A program made the translations under genes and the position numbers. The notes below the pieces were generated by a model. That model was not told the DNA's origin, did not search any database, and saw nothing but the letters and a program-made list of their open reading frames with translations. DNA of 64,000 nt from Microbotryum silenes-acaulis (taxonomy: Eukaryota > Basidiomycota > Microbotryomycetes > Microbotryales > Microbotryaceae), in contig QPFY01000010.1 in the NCBI GenBank assembly GCA_003665825.1, forward strand, positions 496,001 through 560,000, given 5' to 3'. Positions 34,587-45,299 of this stretch are shown one piece after another; positions within the stretch are counted from its first letter, which is position 1, and every line of letters begins with the position of its first letter.

Positions 34587-35087
34587 AGATTGTAGCATCC
34601 TCGTTTATTTCGTTCATTTCTTTTCTTTGTGGACTTTTTTGGTGACCCACCGACAGGGAATGACTGTGTCCATTTTTTCGTTAGTGCGTTCGTGCGTTTT
34701 CACCCCGTAGCAAGTTGTAATTAGCAAGGTTTCTTTCCTCACGTCCCTGTCACGTCCTGTGTCGAGCTGGGACTTCAACCTCTTTTGCGACCATAAAAGT
34801 TTACGTCTACATCATGTCGAGCACCTTGATCGAACGGTCTCATGAATTTTGGCGCTGAAGGTGTTGACTGTTGGAGAGGGACTCGTATGATGAGAGAGTA
34901 TAATAGCTGATGGTAGCGGAGCGAGCTCTTCTCGGTAGAGCAACGAGAATGGAGGACGATAGGAGGTGATTTGCTAGTTGCAATGCGAGAGGAGTACACG
35001 AGTGATACGAATGCAAGGTGTAAGTCCGAAGTAGAAAACATGGTCCGTTCCGAATCGCGAAACAGAGACGACGTCGGAGATTATCGA
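34587..35087. other. Convergent 3' intergenic region
   Basis: About 500 bases between the beta-helix gene stop and the ATG12 stop, which converge. A T-rich tract follows the beta-helix stop (about 34600-34640), consistent with 3' UTR and polyadenylation sequence. No gene recognised. Confidence 0.5.
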
Positions 35088-35850
35088 TCATCCCCAAGCG
35101 GCTGTTGAACTGTAGGAGAGCCCATGGACGGTGAGACGAGTGAACAAGCAATGGCAGGAGCTGGACGCACAGGCCCGACTGACCTGTAGTTGACGATCAA
35201 GTGCCCATCCGTGGCAAAACACTGCGAAGGGTAAGAGCCAAGACATCGTTCTGAGTGAGAAGACCCAAATGGGACAGTGTTGTCGACGATGAACGGACTT
35301 TGAACAGGTTGGCGACGGTATCGTCCGGTGCTGGACTGAAGCTCGAATTGATGTACAGGAACTGTTTCCATAGAGGGGATTCAACTAGATCAGCCATCCC
35401 AGCCCACCATGTGATCGATCGTTGATGGCCGGGATCCAAGCTCGAGCCCCTTCATTCGCGCTCACCAAAGCATCACTGGCTTTCCACCCCAACTCCTTCC
35501 TCAAGAAAGCGATGACGGTCTGGAACCGATTCGAGGCGGAGATTTTGAAGAAGTTTTGTTTCATGATGGGCGCGTTGCCTGTTGCCTTGAACCGTACAAC
35601 GACTGCGATTGGTTGAGGACGGTAGGTCGGGGGTGGGGTAGCCGATAGGGAGTCAGTACTAGGCGCAAGAGGTAAGAGATGATGGTCCGTTTGAAGCCCA
35701 GTCGGACCTGTGGCTGGCCGCACCTTTTGTTGGGTCCTTGAGTTTGTACGTGTTGAGCGCTTGCTGAGCTGCTGTTAATCGTGTCGACGAGGCGGAGGAG
35801 GCCCTGGTTGTTGAACTGCTGGCCGCATCCGAGGAGGTGAACGGGGCCAT
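35088..35850 (-). CDS. ATG12: Ubiquitin-like autophagy protein Atg12
   Basis: Five small exons: 35850-35708, 35658-35466, 35361-35299, 35221-35184 and 35109-35088, 152 aa. Atg12 is conjugated through its C-terminal glycine to Atg5, and the conjugate with Atg16 promotes Atg8 lipidation. The ubiquitin fold begins at VVVRFKATGNAPIMKQ and continues with ISASNRFQTVIAFLRKELG. It is completed only by splicing: FLYINSSFSPAPDDTVANLFK, then CFATDGHLIVNY, ending in a STAAWG tail with the required terminal Gly. The first ~60 residues are Ser/Thr/Ala-rich. Introns 1 and 3 use rare donors (GTCCGA, GTCCGT). Because the gene is so fragmented it is easily missed by frame-based searches. Intron 1 (49 nt) is the least certain junction. 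Confidence 0.9.
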
Positions 35851-36890
35851 CGTTGCAAAGCACTCGAGCGTTCGGGGTCTCGAAACGGCGGAGAAATATA
35901 TCGAGGATGTGAAATGCGTGCGGTACGGTGACGTGTTGGGGCGAGAGGGGAGGGGAGGTGGGGAGTGCCAGCGAGGTAGCGGCGCGTGGGGAAAAATAAT
36001 GGATCAATCTTTAATGGGGGCGACCTTCACTGCAGACTCGAGACCAGCGGAGCCGCGATCTTTACGACCAGTGCCAGGCTGCTGGGAGGTTATGACCGGA
36101 CCCAGTGGCAGTCATATTTGGATAGACGGACTGGAAAATCCTTTTCTGGGAAACAGGGGGTGAAGAAATGGGAGGAATATAGTCATGAGTGCCCGCCAGA
36201 ATTGCCGAGGCCGATAAATTTTCGCAAGTTCAAACCTGGCCATTGCGAGATGCAATTACAAACTAGTGAGGAGAGCTTGGGGGACAGCGATTCTGGTCTT
36301 CTCGTGTCGGAACGAGTGAAGACTTGCTCTTCCGGCAGTTGCTGCCCCAAGATTTTGCTCGGCCCAGCGTATTAAGCTCCGGCGGATCCGGCGGCCGTCG
36401 CCGTGTGAGACGCCCTGAGATCTGAGATCTGAGACGCCCCACACGACCCGGGCCTGCTGTCGTTTGCGCGGCTGGTGGTTCGCCAGCAGGGTCTATCATC
36501 GTCTATCACCCTCCGTGCCTCATCCGCTTCGAGTCCAGGGAGGCCGACGCCAGCAAGGCCGAGTCGCACGCAGTACGCAGTGCGCAAGTTCGCAGTAGCT
36601 CTCTCCCTTTCTAATCGGACGAACTTTCGAGTCGTGTGGCAGGCAGGCTGTAACTTGCAGGCGGTCTTGCTGACGGGCTCGAGAGGGCGTCACGACCCAC
36701 GACGAAGCCAGATCGACCGCTCGCTCACGTCTAGCGCTACCATGTAAGCCCGAACACTCCAATCATACTGGCCAGTATCCCCGACTAAAACGCTTACCTG
36801 ATCCAGCACAGATCGGGTGCCGGAGCCGTGTCGTCTTTCCGCCCTCCTCCCACATCGCACTGGGGTCGGCTCGGCTGAAACTCGGTCGCC
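35851..36890. promoter_or_regulatory. Divergent region between ATG12 (-) and KOG1 (+)
   Basis: 1040 bases separate the two start codons, so the promoters of an autophagy conjugation gene and a TORC1 subunit lie here head to head. A small repeat cluster lies around 36406-36440: GAGACGCCC occurs twice, flanking two copies of CTGAGAT. No known binding motif was identified with confidence. Short frames on either strand have no domain character. Confidence 0.5.
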
Positions 36891-39800
36891 ATGGCACCTC
36901 TCCAATTGACGCCCATAAAGGCCTCGACCTCGGCAGCTCTTCCTGACGAGTACGAAGCATCGCAGGATCGTCAAGCCGAGGACTATCAAGAAGACGACGA
37001 CGACGACTATGATTCCCAGGACGACGAAGACGACGACGGCCTCAATCGTGAGCCCGACTACGACGATGGGCCGTTGCAGTCCTATGCGCACGTCCAAAGA
37101 GGTCAAGCGCAAGGGGCGAGTGATTCGGTGAGCTTGCACAAAACTATCTAGCCCCGTCGTGCGCGAATCCGAGCTCATGCCATCGCCTGGTCTCCCGCAG
37201 AACATGAGGCATGGCTTCGCCGAGGCTTATTCGTCCGAGGAGTATCTCACCGTGCGTCCAGGGTCAAGTGAGCGCACGTCATTTGTAGTGATATCAGCTG
37301 ACATGTTTCCTTCCGAATACACCGTGCAGGCACTCGAAAAGAGCTACTTCTTGTACTGGACCGAGACACGGCACGAGCGAGCCGGATTGACCAAACCGCC
37401 GTCGTCGAACCCCGCCGACCACAAGATCGACTGGAGAAACCGCGACCGCATTCGGACTGCAGCAGCCGTCCTCGTCATCTGTCTACGTATCGGGTACGAC
37501 CCACCCGACGTCATCAAGACCGACCCGTGCGCCAAACTCGAATGCTGGGTTGACCCGCACGCCCTGGCCAAGGACAAGGCGATGGAACGGATCGGCAAGA
37601 ACCTGCAGTCTCAATTCGAGAACCTCGCCGCGACACCTAAAACCCGCTACAAGCAGTACCTCGACCCGCCGATCGAGGACGCGAAAAAGTTCTGCACCGC
37701 CGCGCGCAAGACGGCCAAGAACGAACGCGTGCTCTTCTACTACAACGGCCACGGCGTGCCGAAGCCGACCCCGAGCGGAGAGCTGTGGCTGTTCAACAAG
37801 CAGTACACGCAGTACATCCCCGTTTCTTTGTCCGAGATTGTAGCCTGGCTGGGGAGTCCGACCATATTTGTATGGGACTGCAGCGCCGCCGGCAACATCG
37901 TCACCAAAGTCCAGGAGTTTGCGATCAAGCGCGACGCCGAGCTCGCAAAGGAAGCCGCAGCAGCGGTCGCAGCCGCTAACGGGCATCCACCGACCCCAGC
38001 GGCAGACGGCTCATTCTCAGTACCCGAGGCGAAACCCCAGATCCCGACCGTGCCGTTCCGTGACACGATCCAGCTCGGCGCCTGCCTCGCCCACGAGACC
38101 TTGCCGATGAACCCCGACCTCCCCGCCGATCTCTTCACCTCATGCCTCACCTCCCCGATCGAGATTGCACTGCGCTTCTTCTTGCTCAGAAATCCGCTCA
38201 AGATGGTTCAACTCGATCTCGATATGCTGCTCAAGGTACCGGGTAAAGTCAACGATCGACGGACACCGCTCGGCGAGCTCAACTGGATTTTTACCGCCGT
38301 CACCGACACGATTGCATGGAACTCGCTGCCGAGAGATTTGTTCCAGAAACTTTTCCGGCACGATCTGGTCGTTGCGGCGTTGTTCCGAGGCTTCTTGCTC
38401 GCCGAGCGCATCATGCGCTTCTACGAATGCACGCCAATCTCGGTCCCCGCCTTGCCTCAAACGCACAACCACCCGCTGTGGGACAGTTGGGATCTAGCCG
38501 TCGACATGTGCCTCGCCCAGCTGCCCAAACTTCTGGACCACGAAAAGCGGTGGCTCGACTCGCTCCCGCCTCACCCGCTGATGATGCCCGATCAACCAGC
38601 ACCGCCGCAACCACCAGGGCCTCCTCTGCCGTACGAGCACTCGAACTTTTTCTCTGAGCAACTGACCGCCTTCCAGGTGTGGCTCGACCAAGGCGCTGTC
38701 TCGAAACGACGGCATCCGGAGCAACTACCCGTCGTGCTGCAGGTCCTGCTGTCCCAGGCCCACCGACTGCGAGCCTTGATCTTGCTTTGTCGTTTCATCG
38801 ATCTTGGTCCCTGGGCCGTCAACGTCGCACTATCGATCGGCATCTTTGCCTATGTCCTCCGACTACTGCAAGCGCCTGCGAGCGAGCTGCGGCCGGTGTT
38901 GATCTACATCTGGGCGCGGATATTGGCCGTCTACGAGAACTGTAAGGAGGATCTGCTGAAGCAGACGTACCCTCCGACACGGACCGCGGATCTATCGCCC
39001 TACACCTACTTTGTCAACATTCTGCACCCGTCGACGAACAGTCAATTGCCCGTTTCGAACGTGTCCGAGCATCGCGCCATGTGTGCCTTCATCCTCTCGG
39101 TCTGCTGCCGCGGACATAAGCCGGGGCAGGTCGCCTGCCTCAAGTCGAACGTGTTTGAAGCTTGCCTCGTGCATCTGCACGACCAGGACGGCCTGTTGCG
39201 ACAATGGGCGGCGTTGTGCATCGCTCAGATTTGGGACGACTTTGAAGAAGCCAAGGGCGTTGGGGTACGGACTCGGGTGCACGAGCTCTTCTGCAGCTTG
39301 TTGAACAACGATCCTATCCCGGAAGTCAGAGCGTCGGTGCTGTACGCATTGGGGACGTTGTTGGGGACGACGGGGTCGAGTGATCCGAACAAGAAGTTTG
39401 GGCGTTCAATCGCTGCCACGGGGCCGGCGTGTGGCCTATCACCTGAGGAGGCGAATGACATCGAGTTGGGCGTCGCGATGGCCACGCTCAAGAGCTCGAC
39501 CGACGGATCACCTTTGGTCCGACGGGAATTGGTCGCATTGCTCTCCTCGATCGTGAACGAACATCCTGGCCAGTTCATCATCGCCGCATATCGCGCCCTG
39601 ATGGAACGCGCGACCAAAGCCGCCCACGCTGCCAATGCCTCGAGCACCCCTCCGATAGGTGGTCTCGGTCCCGCCAATGCTTCATCGACAACAGGACGAG
39701 CTTCATCGACTCCCCCACCTGCTCGGGAAGACCCGACCTCGGCGATCGCTTCCAGCATCAACGCCACGGCCGAGTCGTTGATCGAGGGTCCCAAGTCGCC

Positions 39801-42248
39801 GAAGTTCCGGGCCGTGATGTTCTCGTGCATGTACAAGACCATCTTTGATCTGACCGCCGATCCTCAGCCCGATATCGCGGCATTGGCGCAGACTGTCATG
39901 GATTATATCATCGACCTCGTCTTTGCTTCGCCGTTGGGACCATCAGCTCGACTGGCTTTACGCTCCGCTCCGTCGTCGGCACTGAGGGCTAGCATCGACC
40001 CGGCGCCTCCGGCGGGAAGTGTCTTGCGAGATCAGTTGCACTCGTCTGATCCAGGGTCGTCGAGTGTGACCCCTCTATCGAATGGGCACGTCACACCTGG
40101 ATTGGGAGGGACGATGAAACGAGCGACGACGACGGCGATGAAGTCCTTGGCGCACTTGACAAGCTCGACTTTGACCGACCAAGCTACGACGAATCAGCCT
40201 CCTCCACCACCTTCGGCGCTGAGGTTGAACGGGCGAACTGCATCGACGGGAGGAGGATCAGGTTCGGTCGCCGCTTCTCCGACGGGCAGTGCCTCGCCTT
40301 TACATTCGTCCGCTTCGACGGACTCGTTACGCTACTTGCAATCGCGAGTGGGTGGGAAAGCTTCATCTAAGAAAGCTTTGATCCCAACGACGGACTCGGC
40401 GACGATCGAAGGCATCATGATTGAGCTCGTTGCCGCGGATGAGGAGAGGTTGCGTAGACGAAGAGCCGCGCCGACGCTGAGCGAGGGTGAACCGGATCAG
40501 GTGTTCCCGCTCAAGGGATCGGTGTATGAGTATGCGCTGGAGTATTACAAGGAGTCGCAGATGAAGGTCAGTGCGCTCGTCGAACCAGGAGCCTTGGCGA
40601 TGGGGAGCTGATGTCTTGGGCGCCCCGACTCGGACTGACAGACGACCGAATCAGAAGAACCTGGGAGTGTGCAACACAACGAAAGGATGTGGAGGCGTCA
40701 ACGCAACGAATCCGTGATCCTCAAGACACAACCGATGAAGACGGCCGCTTCGCGTGCGCGATGGGACTCGCAGATTGGGTTCTACAGCAACGATACAATT
40801 CCGACACGGATTTTGTTCCATCAGTTCGAATCGCATCTGCTGGCTGCGGATGATCGAGGACAAATTACGTGCGTTGGATTGGATGTAAAGAAAATTTGAG
40901 TGGGTGTGCTGATGCGCCTGTCCTGCAGTGTGTACGACTGGGAGAAGAACCTGCGCATCAATCGCTTCGCCAACGGGAGCCCGGCATCGGTACCTATTAC
41001 CTCGCTCAAGTTCGTCAACGAGGATGATGTCGCGATGCTGCTTTCGGGGACGGGTGAGCACACTTCGATTGCTTAAGGTCTAGGGATGAAAAGAGCTGAC
41101 CACATCTGTTTCTTCGATTGCAGCGGACGGTCACGTTCGACTGTTCCGCAACTACGCCTCGGCCGACAACGTCGAGCTCGTCTCGTCCTTCCAGGGCATC
41201 GCAGAAACGATCCCGACCACGACGACACAGCAAGATGCTGGACTCGTCCTCGAATGGCAACAAGGTCGCGGTCAGCTACTGATGGGTGGCAACGTCAAGC
41301 TGATTCGAGTGTGGGACGCGACGAAAGAACAAGCCGTGCAGGATCTGCCCACTCGAGCCAATTCGTGTTTGACGAGTCTGACGGGGGACCAAGTCGCAGG
41401 CAATATTCTGGCTGCTGGGTTCGGAGACGGTGGTATGAGGATCTACGATCGACGCCTTTCGGCGAGGGACAACATGGTGCGCAGCTACAAGGGGCATCAT
41501 CAATCTTGGTTGTTGAACGTGCACATGCAGCGAGGAGGCGATCGAGAGCTCGTCAGCGCTAGGTGAGTTTCGCGATGCGAGCTGCTGCACCGGAAAATAT
41601 CTTGGGTGCTGATTCGTCGACGCGCTTTTACCAGTTTGGGAGGTGAGGCGTGCTTGTGGGATATTCGGTTAGCCGAACCGATCAAGAGGGTTCAGGCGCA
41701 TCACGGAGGGATGACTCAGCTTGCGGTGCATGAACATGCCCCTGTCTTTGCTACGTGGGTGGCTCGGTATCGCGTTCGTTGTTTGGTATGGCCATCCCTG
41801 ATGAAGAGTACCGTGATTTGCACAGCTCGTCGGCGTTCAATGTTATCAAATTGTGGAGCATGAAGGACATGACTGAACCCATTTCAAAGTTCGGCAACTC
41901 ATGTGAGTGTTCTGGCGAACCTGTGCTCTATCGCCCTGACCATTCATCACCAATGCTGATACTAAGGACTCTCGCGCCCCCATTCTCCCAGTCGGGTTTA
42001 TGAACCAACGCAACATCTTGATGACGTCGATGGCTTTCCACCCGCACCATATGATGCTCGGATGTGCGGCCGGCGACGGGCATCTGAACCTGTTCGAAAT
42101 GGGTCAGTTCGAGCACATAGCTCTCTGCAACTGTGGCGAAGCTGCTAACATGACTCACCCTACTGCCTGAGATTCAGAGGACTACAAGAGTGCGTTGACG
42201 CGAGTCGGGGAACAGCAAGGACCGATGGCCCGGATATCGTGGGCCTAG
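36891..42248 (+). CDS. KOG1: TORC1 subunit Kog1 / Raptor
   Basis: Ten exons: 36891-37127, 37201-37251, 37330-40566, 40642-40868, 40929-41053, 41124-41562, 41635-41754, 41826-41902, 41992-42102 and 42178-42248, 1564 aa. Raptor is the substrate-presenting scaffold of TOR complex 1. A short acidic N-terminus precedes the Raptor N-terminal caspase-like domain (YFLYWTETRHERAG; NWRNRDRIRTAAAVLVICLRIG). The His of YYNGHGVPKPT and the Cys of VWDCSAAGNI are kept at the caspase dyad positions, as in other Raptors, which are not known to be proteases. HEAT-like repeats follow, then a Ser-rich linker. A C-terminal WD40 propeller is split over seven exons (HVRLFRNY, IRVWDATKEQ, ACLWDIRL, VIKLWSMKD). The large exon reads on to a stop at 40611; splicing from 40566 to 40642 restores the propeller. 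Confidence 0.95.
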
Positions 42249-42576
42249 GCCTGAAAGCCGTGAGATTTGGGGTGGTGATTATAGGTTGTGGGGTTTTGCG
42301 CACTGATCGTGTCATCTATTTTTAATTTGCAATGATGTACGACATATTTTCTGGGGTTGCACGCGGAAGTGTTGTTTTGGTATCGACGCCGAGTTAGGGC
42401 CTCAAGTTCGAGAGATCGAGCGATCGAGTTGGCTCGAGGGCCTAATAATAGGTTGGCCTAATAGGTTGGCCAGAGTCGGCTAATGGATTAATGGGCTGTT
42501 GGCAAGTTGTTTGCTGTGAGAGGGACCTCTCGACTGCCTCTCGACTGCCTGTTACGCTCTCGCATCCATCTGCGCG
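42249..42576. other. Intergenic region with a 13-bp tandem duplication
   Basis: About 330 bases between KOG1 and the PPR gene. Two direct adjacent copies of TAATAGGTTGGCC lie at 42446-42458 and 42459-42471, about 105 bases before the PPR start. The cluster GAGATCGAGCGATCGAG lies just upstream. These may be promoter elements or neutral slippage. Confidence 0.5.
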
Positions 42577-44901
42577 ATGCTCGCTTCCTCGGCTCCTCGG
42601 AGCGCTCGTACGATTCTGGGAGGATGGAACCATGTCCCACGGTGTATTGGCTCGATATGGCCTCTCCACCCCGCCGTCGTGACGTCGAGCGGATCCAACT
42701 CGTCCAGCACGCGCTCATCGTCGTCGCAGCGATCATTCAGCAGCTCCTCACGGTCCACGTTCCTCTTCAACCGTCGGCCATCACCACCCACGGCGAGCAA
42801 GCTGCTGAGTGAACTCAACGATGCCCGCCAACAGGAACGGCTGGATCTGATCGGCAAGCTGTACCCCAAGTTCGTCAAGGCCGCGCGCGACGAAACGGAC
42901 CAGCTCGCCACGAACCGAGAGGCGACACGAGGTACACCCGCCCCGCCGCCCGTGTTTGACCATGCTCGACTGAGATCCGTGCTCGCCTTCGTCGCGTCGA
43001 CGGACCGGCTCGACCTGCTGATGCGCATGTTCACCGACCTGCACACGCTCCGCATCCAACCGGGGCGAGTCGATCACCACCTACTCTTGCGCGGTTTGTG
43101 CAAGGCCGGCAAGACCGACGCCGCACTCAAGTGGATCGAGGGCATGCCCGACACGTATTCGGTCACTCCCATCGTCAAAGACTGGAACGTCATCATCTCT
43201 GGCTTCCGCCGCGCCAAGCAGCTCGACCGCGTTCGGGCCACGATCGAGCGCATGCGCCAGTTCGACAAGCGACCCGACGTCTACACCTACAACATCGCCA
43301 TCAGCGCCGCCTTCGAGGCCGACGAGATTGCACAGGTCAGGGAACTCGTCCAGGAGATGCACGAGGCCGAGATCGAAGCCGACGCATGGACAGAGACCGC
43401 GCTGCTCTCGGGTTTCGTCGACAAGGGCGAATTGGCCAGCGCCAAGATCGTTCATCGGCGGTTGGTGCGCATCATTGACGAGGAGATGGTCGGGAAGCCA
43501 TCGTGGGAGCGAGATGTGGCCGTCGTCAATGCCGTCATAGCGTATGCCTGCGCCAGTGAAGGTGTCAAGGCCGGTGTGCAGACCACGAATCGTTACCGCG
43601 ATCAGGGGTTCATCCCCGACGCATGGACGCTCAACACCTTGATCAAGTACGGCTCCAAGCAGGTCGACACAGTAGAAGCGGCGATCGAGCTCATCGAGCA
43701 CATCGAGGACGTCACGGGCTCCGTTGGCGATCGGAGGTCTTGGGCTTTGCTCATCCACCGCCTCCTGCGAGCTTCGTCGGGTGGGCTCGACCAGGCGCTG
43801 GCACTTTACCAGGAGATGCGCGATCGCTCCGTACCCATCAGCTCTAGTATCGTGCAGCCTCTCATCCATGGGCTTCTGTCTCAGCCGTCGTCCCAATCGT
43901 TGGCATCGGCCAAGGCGCTCTACGAAGACCTGGCGCAAGCATCCAAGTCGTACAAGCTGGGGCCGGACCATTCGATCTACATCACCCTGCTCCGGGCCTG
44001 TGCGTCTCGTGCCCATCCCGATCTCGCTTTCTCTCGCACCCTTGTGGCGGACATGCGCGAGCGAGGGATCAATTTGGACGGCACGTCGGCGACATGGCAT
44101 ATCATCGGGTTGATGCGCGCTTCGTCTTCGTACGAGGAAGCGTTCACGGCCTACGATCAGATCCGAGCTCTCGATGCGAGCGTCTACGACCTACAGAGCT
44201 ACAACACGATTCTCTCGGCCTTCACGTCGCTCAAGTTCGAGAACGCGGAGGACAGTGATCCCGCCCCTCCCAAGATCATCCTCGAGTTCCTCTCCGACAT
44301 GCGATATAGCAATTGCCCCGCCGATTCGGCGACCTACTCCCTCTTGCTGAGCTACTATTCTCGAGCCCCCTCGGCGAGCACATCGACGATCGCGCACCTG
44401 CACTCCCTGATCAAACTCGATAGCTCCCTCGATCCCGATACACCGTTGTTCAACTCGCTCATGGCGGCTTATTCTCGCGTAGGTGCTTACTCGACCGCCC
44501 ATCGGATCTGGGACACTCTGCGGATCAACGCCGGCCGAGGTCCAGGTCCCAAAGTCGACGATCGAAGCGTTTCCATTTACCTCGATACGTGTGGATTCGA
44601 CGGATCCTTTGAAGCGAGGAAACGGGGGGAGGATGTATGGGCTTCGTTGGAGAAGAGCAAGTTCTTCGGGGTGATGAGGAACGAGAAGCATTGGTCGAGT
44701 TGGGTCGAGGCGTTGTGTAGGTGGGGAAGGTACGATGAGGCGGAGAAGGTGGTGTTCTCCAAGGAAGGGAGGAGTAGGGGTGGATTAGGGATGGTCGAGA
44801 CGTTGGTAAAGATGTCGAGAGAGGATGGGCCGGAGAGGGCCGAGAAGATTTTGGAGCTGGTCAAGGAGCATTATGGGGAGAAGATGAAGGCGTTTTATTG
44901 A
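42577..44901 (+). CDS. Mitochondrial pentatricopeptide repeat (PPR) protein
   Basis: An intronless gene of 774 aa, unusual in this intron-rich neighbourhood. The N-terminus is rich in Ser/Arg and poor in acidic residues (SSSSQRSFSSSSRSTFLFNRR), as in mitochondrial targeting peptides. From about residue 150 onward there are tandem helix-turn-helix repeats of the PPR type, for example VKDWNVIISGFRRAKQLDRV, DVYTYNIAISAAFEADEIAQ, DAWTLNTLIKYGSKQVDTVE, DSATYSLLLSYYSRAPSAST and TPLFNSLMAAYSRVGAYSTA. PPR proteins bind organellar RNA and promote its processing, stability or translation; the target here is unknown. No C-terminal endonuclease or DYW-type domain is visible. Confidence 0.88.
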   Translation: MLASSAPRSARTILGGWNHVPRCIGSIWPLHPAVVTSSGSNSSSTRSSSSQRSFSSSSRSTFLFNRRPSPPTASKLLSELNDARQQERLDLIGKLYPKFVKAARDETDQLATNREATRGTPAPPPVFDHARLRSVLAFVASTDRLDLLMRMFTDLHTLRIQPGRVDHHLLLRGLCKAGKTDAALKWIEGMPDTYSVTPIVKDWNVIISGFRRAKQLDRVRATIERMRQFDKRPDVYTYNIAISAAFEADEIAQVRELVQEMHEAEIEADAWTETALLSGFVDKGELASAKIVHRRLVRIIDEEMVGKPSWERDVAVVNAVIAYACASEGVKAGVQTTNRYRDQGFIPDAWTLNTLIKYGSKQVDTVEAAIELIEHIEDVTGSVGDRRSWALLIHRLLRASSGGLDQALALYQEMRDRSVPISSSIVQPLIHGLLSQPSSQSLASAKALYEDLAQASKSYKLGPDHSIYITLLRACASRAHPDLAFSRTLVADMRERGINLDGTSATWHIIGLMRASSSYEEAFTAYDQIRALDASVYDLQSYNTILSAFTSLKFENAEDSDPAPPKIILEFLSDMRYSNCPADSATYSLLLSYYSRAPSASTSTIAHLHSLIKLDSSLDPDTPLFNSLMAAYSRVGAYSTAHRIWDTLRINAGRGPGPKVDDRSVSIYLDTCGFDGSFEARKRGEDVWASLEKSKFFGVMRNEKHWSSWVEALCRWGRYDEAEKVVFSKEGRSRGGLGMVETLVKMSREDGPERAEKILELVKEHYGEKMKAFY

Positions 44902-45299
44902 GCAGCGTTTTGCATTTTGCATTCTTGAGTCTTTTTGTTGTAACACGATAACTTCTTTAGAACCACCGGAGAGAAGTACACATGCGATTTTGAGACTTGC
45001 TCCTTCGAGGATGTGAGTCACAGGATTACAAGAAAGTACTGCAAATTTCAAATTAGAAGGTGGGTGGAATTAGGGGGTATGTAAGAGCTGCGGCACAGAG
45101 TGTCTTTGAGCTAGCGAGACGAAGAGGCTACGGACAAGAGAACCGAAAAAACAGGAGAACCAAGAGGGGTGGTGCGAACGCAGTACAAACAGAAAAAAGC
45201 AGTACAAGAAGCAAGAGCGAGACGAACCAAATCGAGGTCGGCCGAACCGTGATCGTGCCGACTTTTAGAGGCAAAGAAACGAAAAAAGACTCCATGCGC
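44902..45299. other. Convergent 3' intergenic region
   Basis: About 400 bases between the PPR stop and the stop of the minus-strand membrane protein. A/T-rich just after the PPR stop (GCATTTTGCATTC) and A-rich on the plus strand near 45150-45280. No gene recognised. Confidence 0.45.

Noticed and set aside
36256..36762. Overlapping minus-strand frames upstream of KOG1 as genes
   Set aside because: Several frames overlap without domain character or coherent splice sites; the region fits a divergent promoter.
40567..40613. KOG1 ending at the stop at 40611-40613
   Set aside because: This stop lies in an intron; splicing 40566 to 40642 restores the conserved C-terminal WD40 propeller.
43081..44100. 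339-residue minus-strand frame opposite the PPR gene
   Set aside because: Antisense shadow of a high-GC3 coding region; no recognisable domain.
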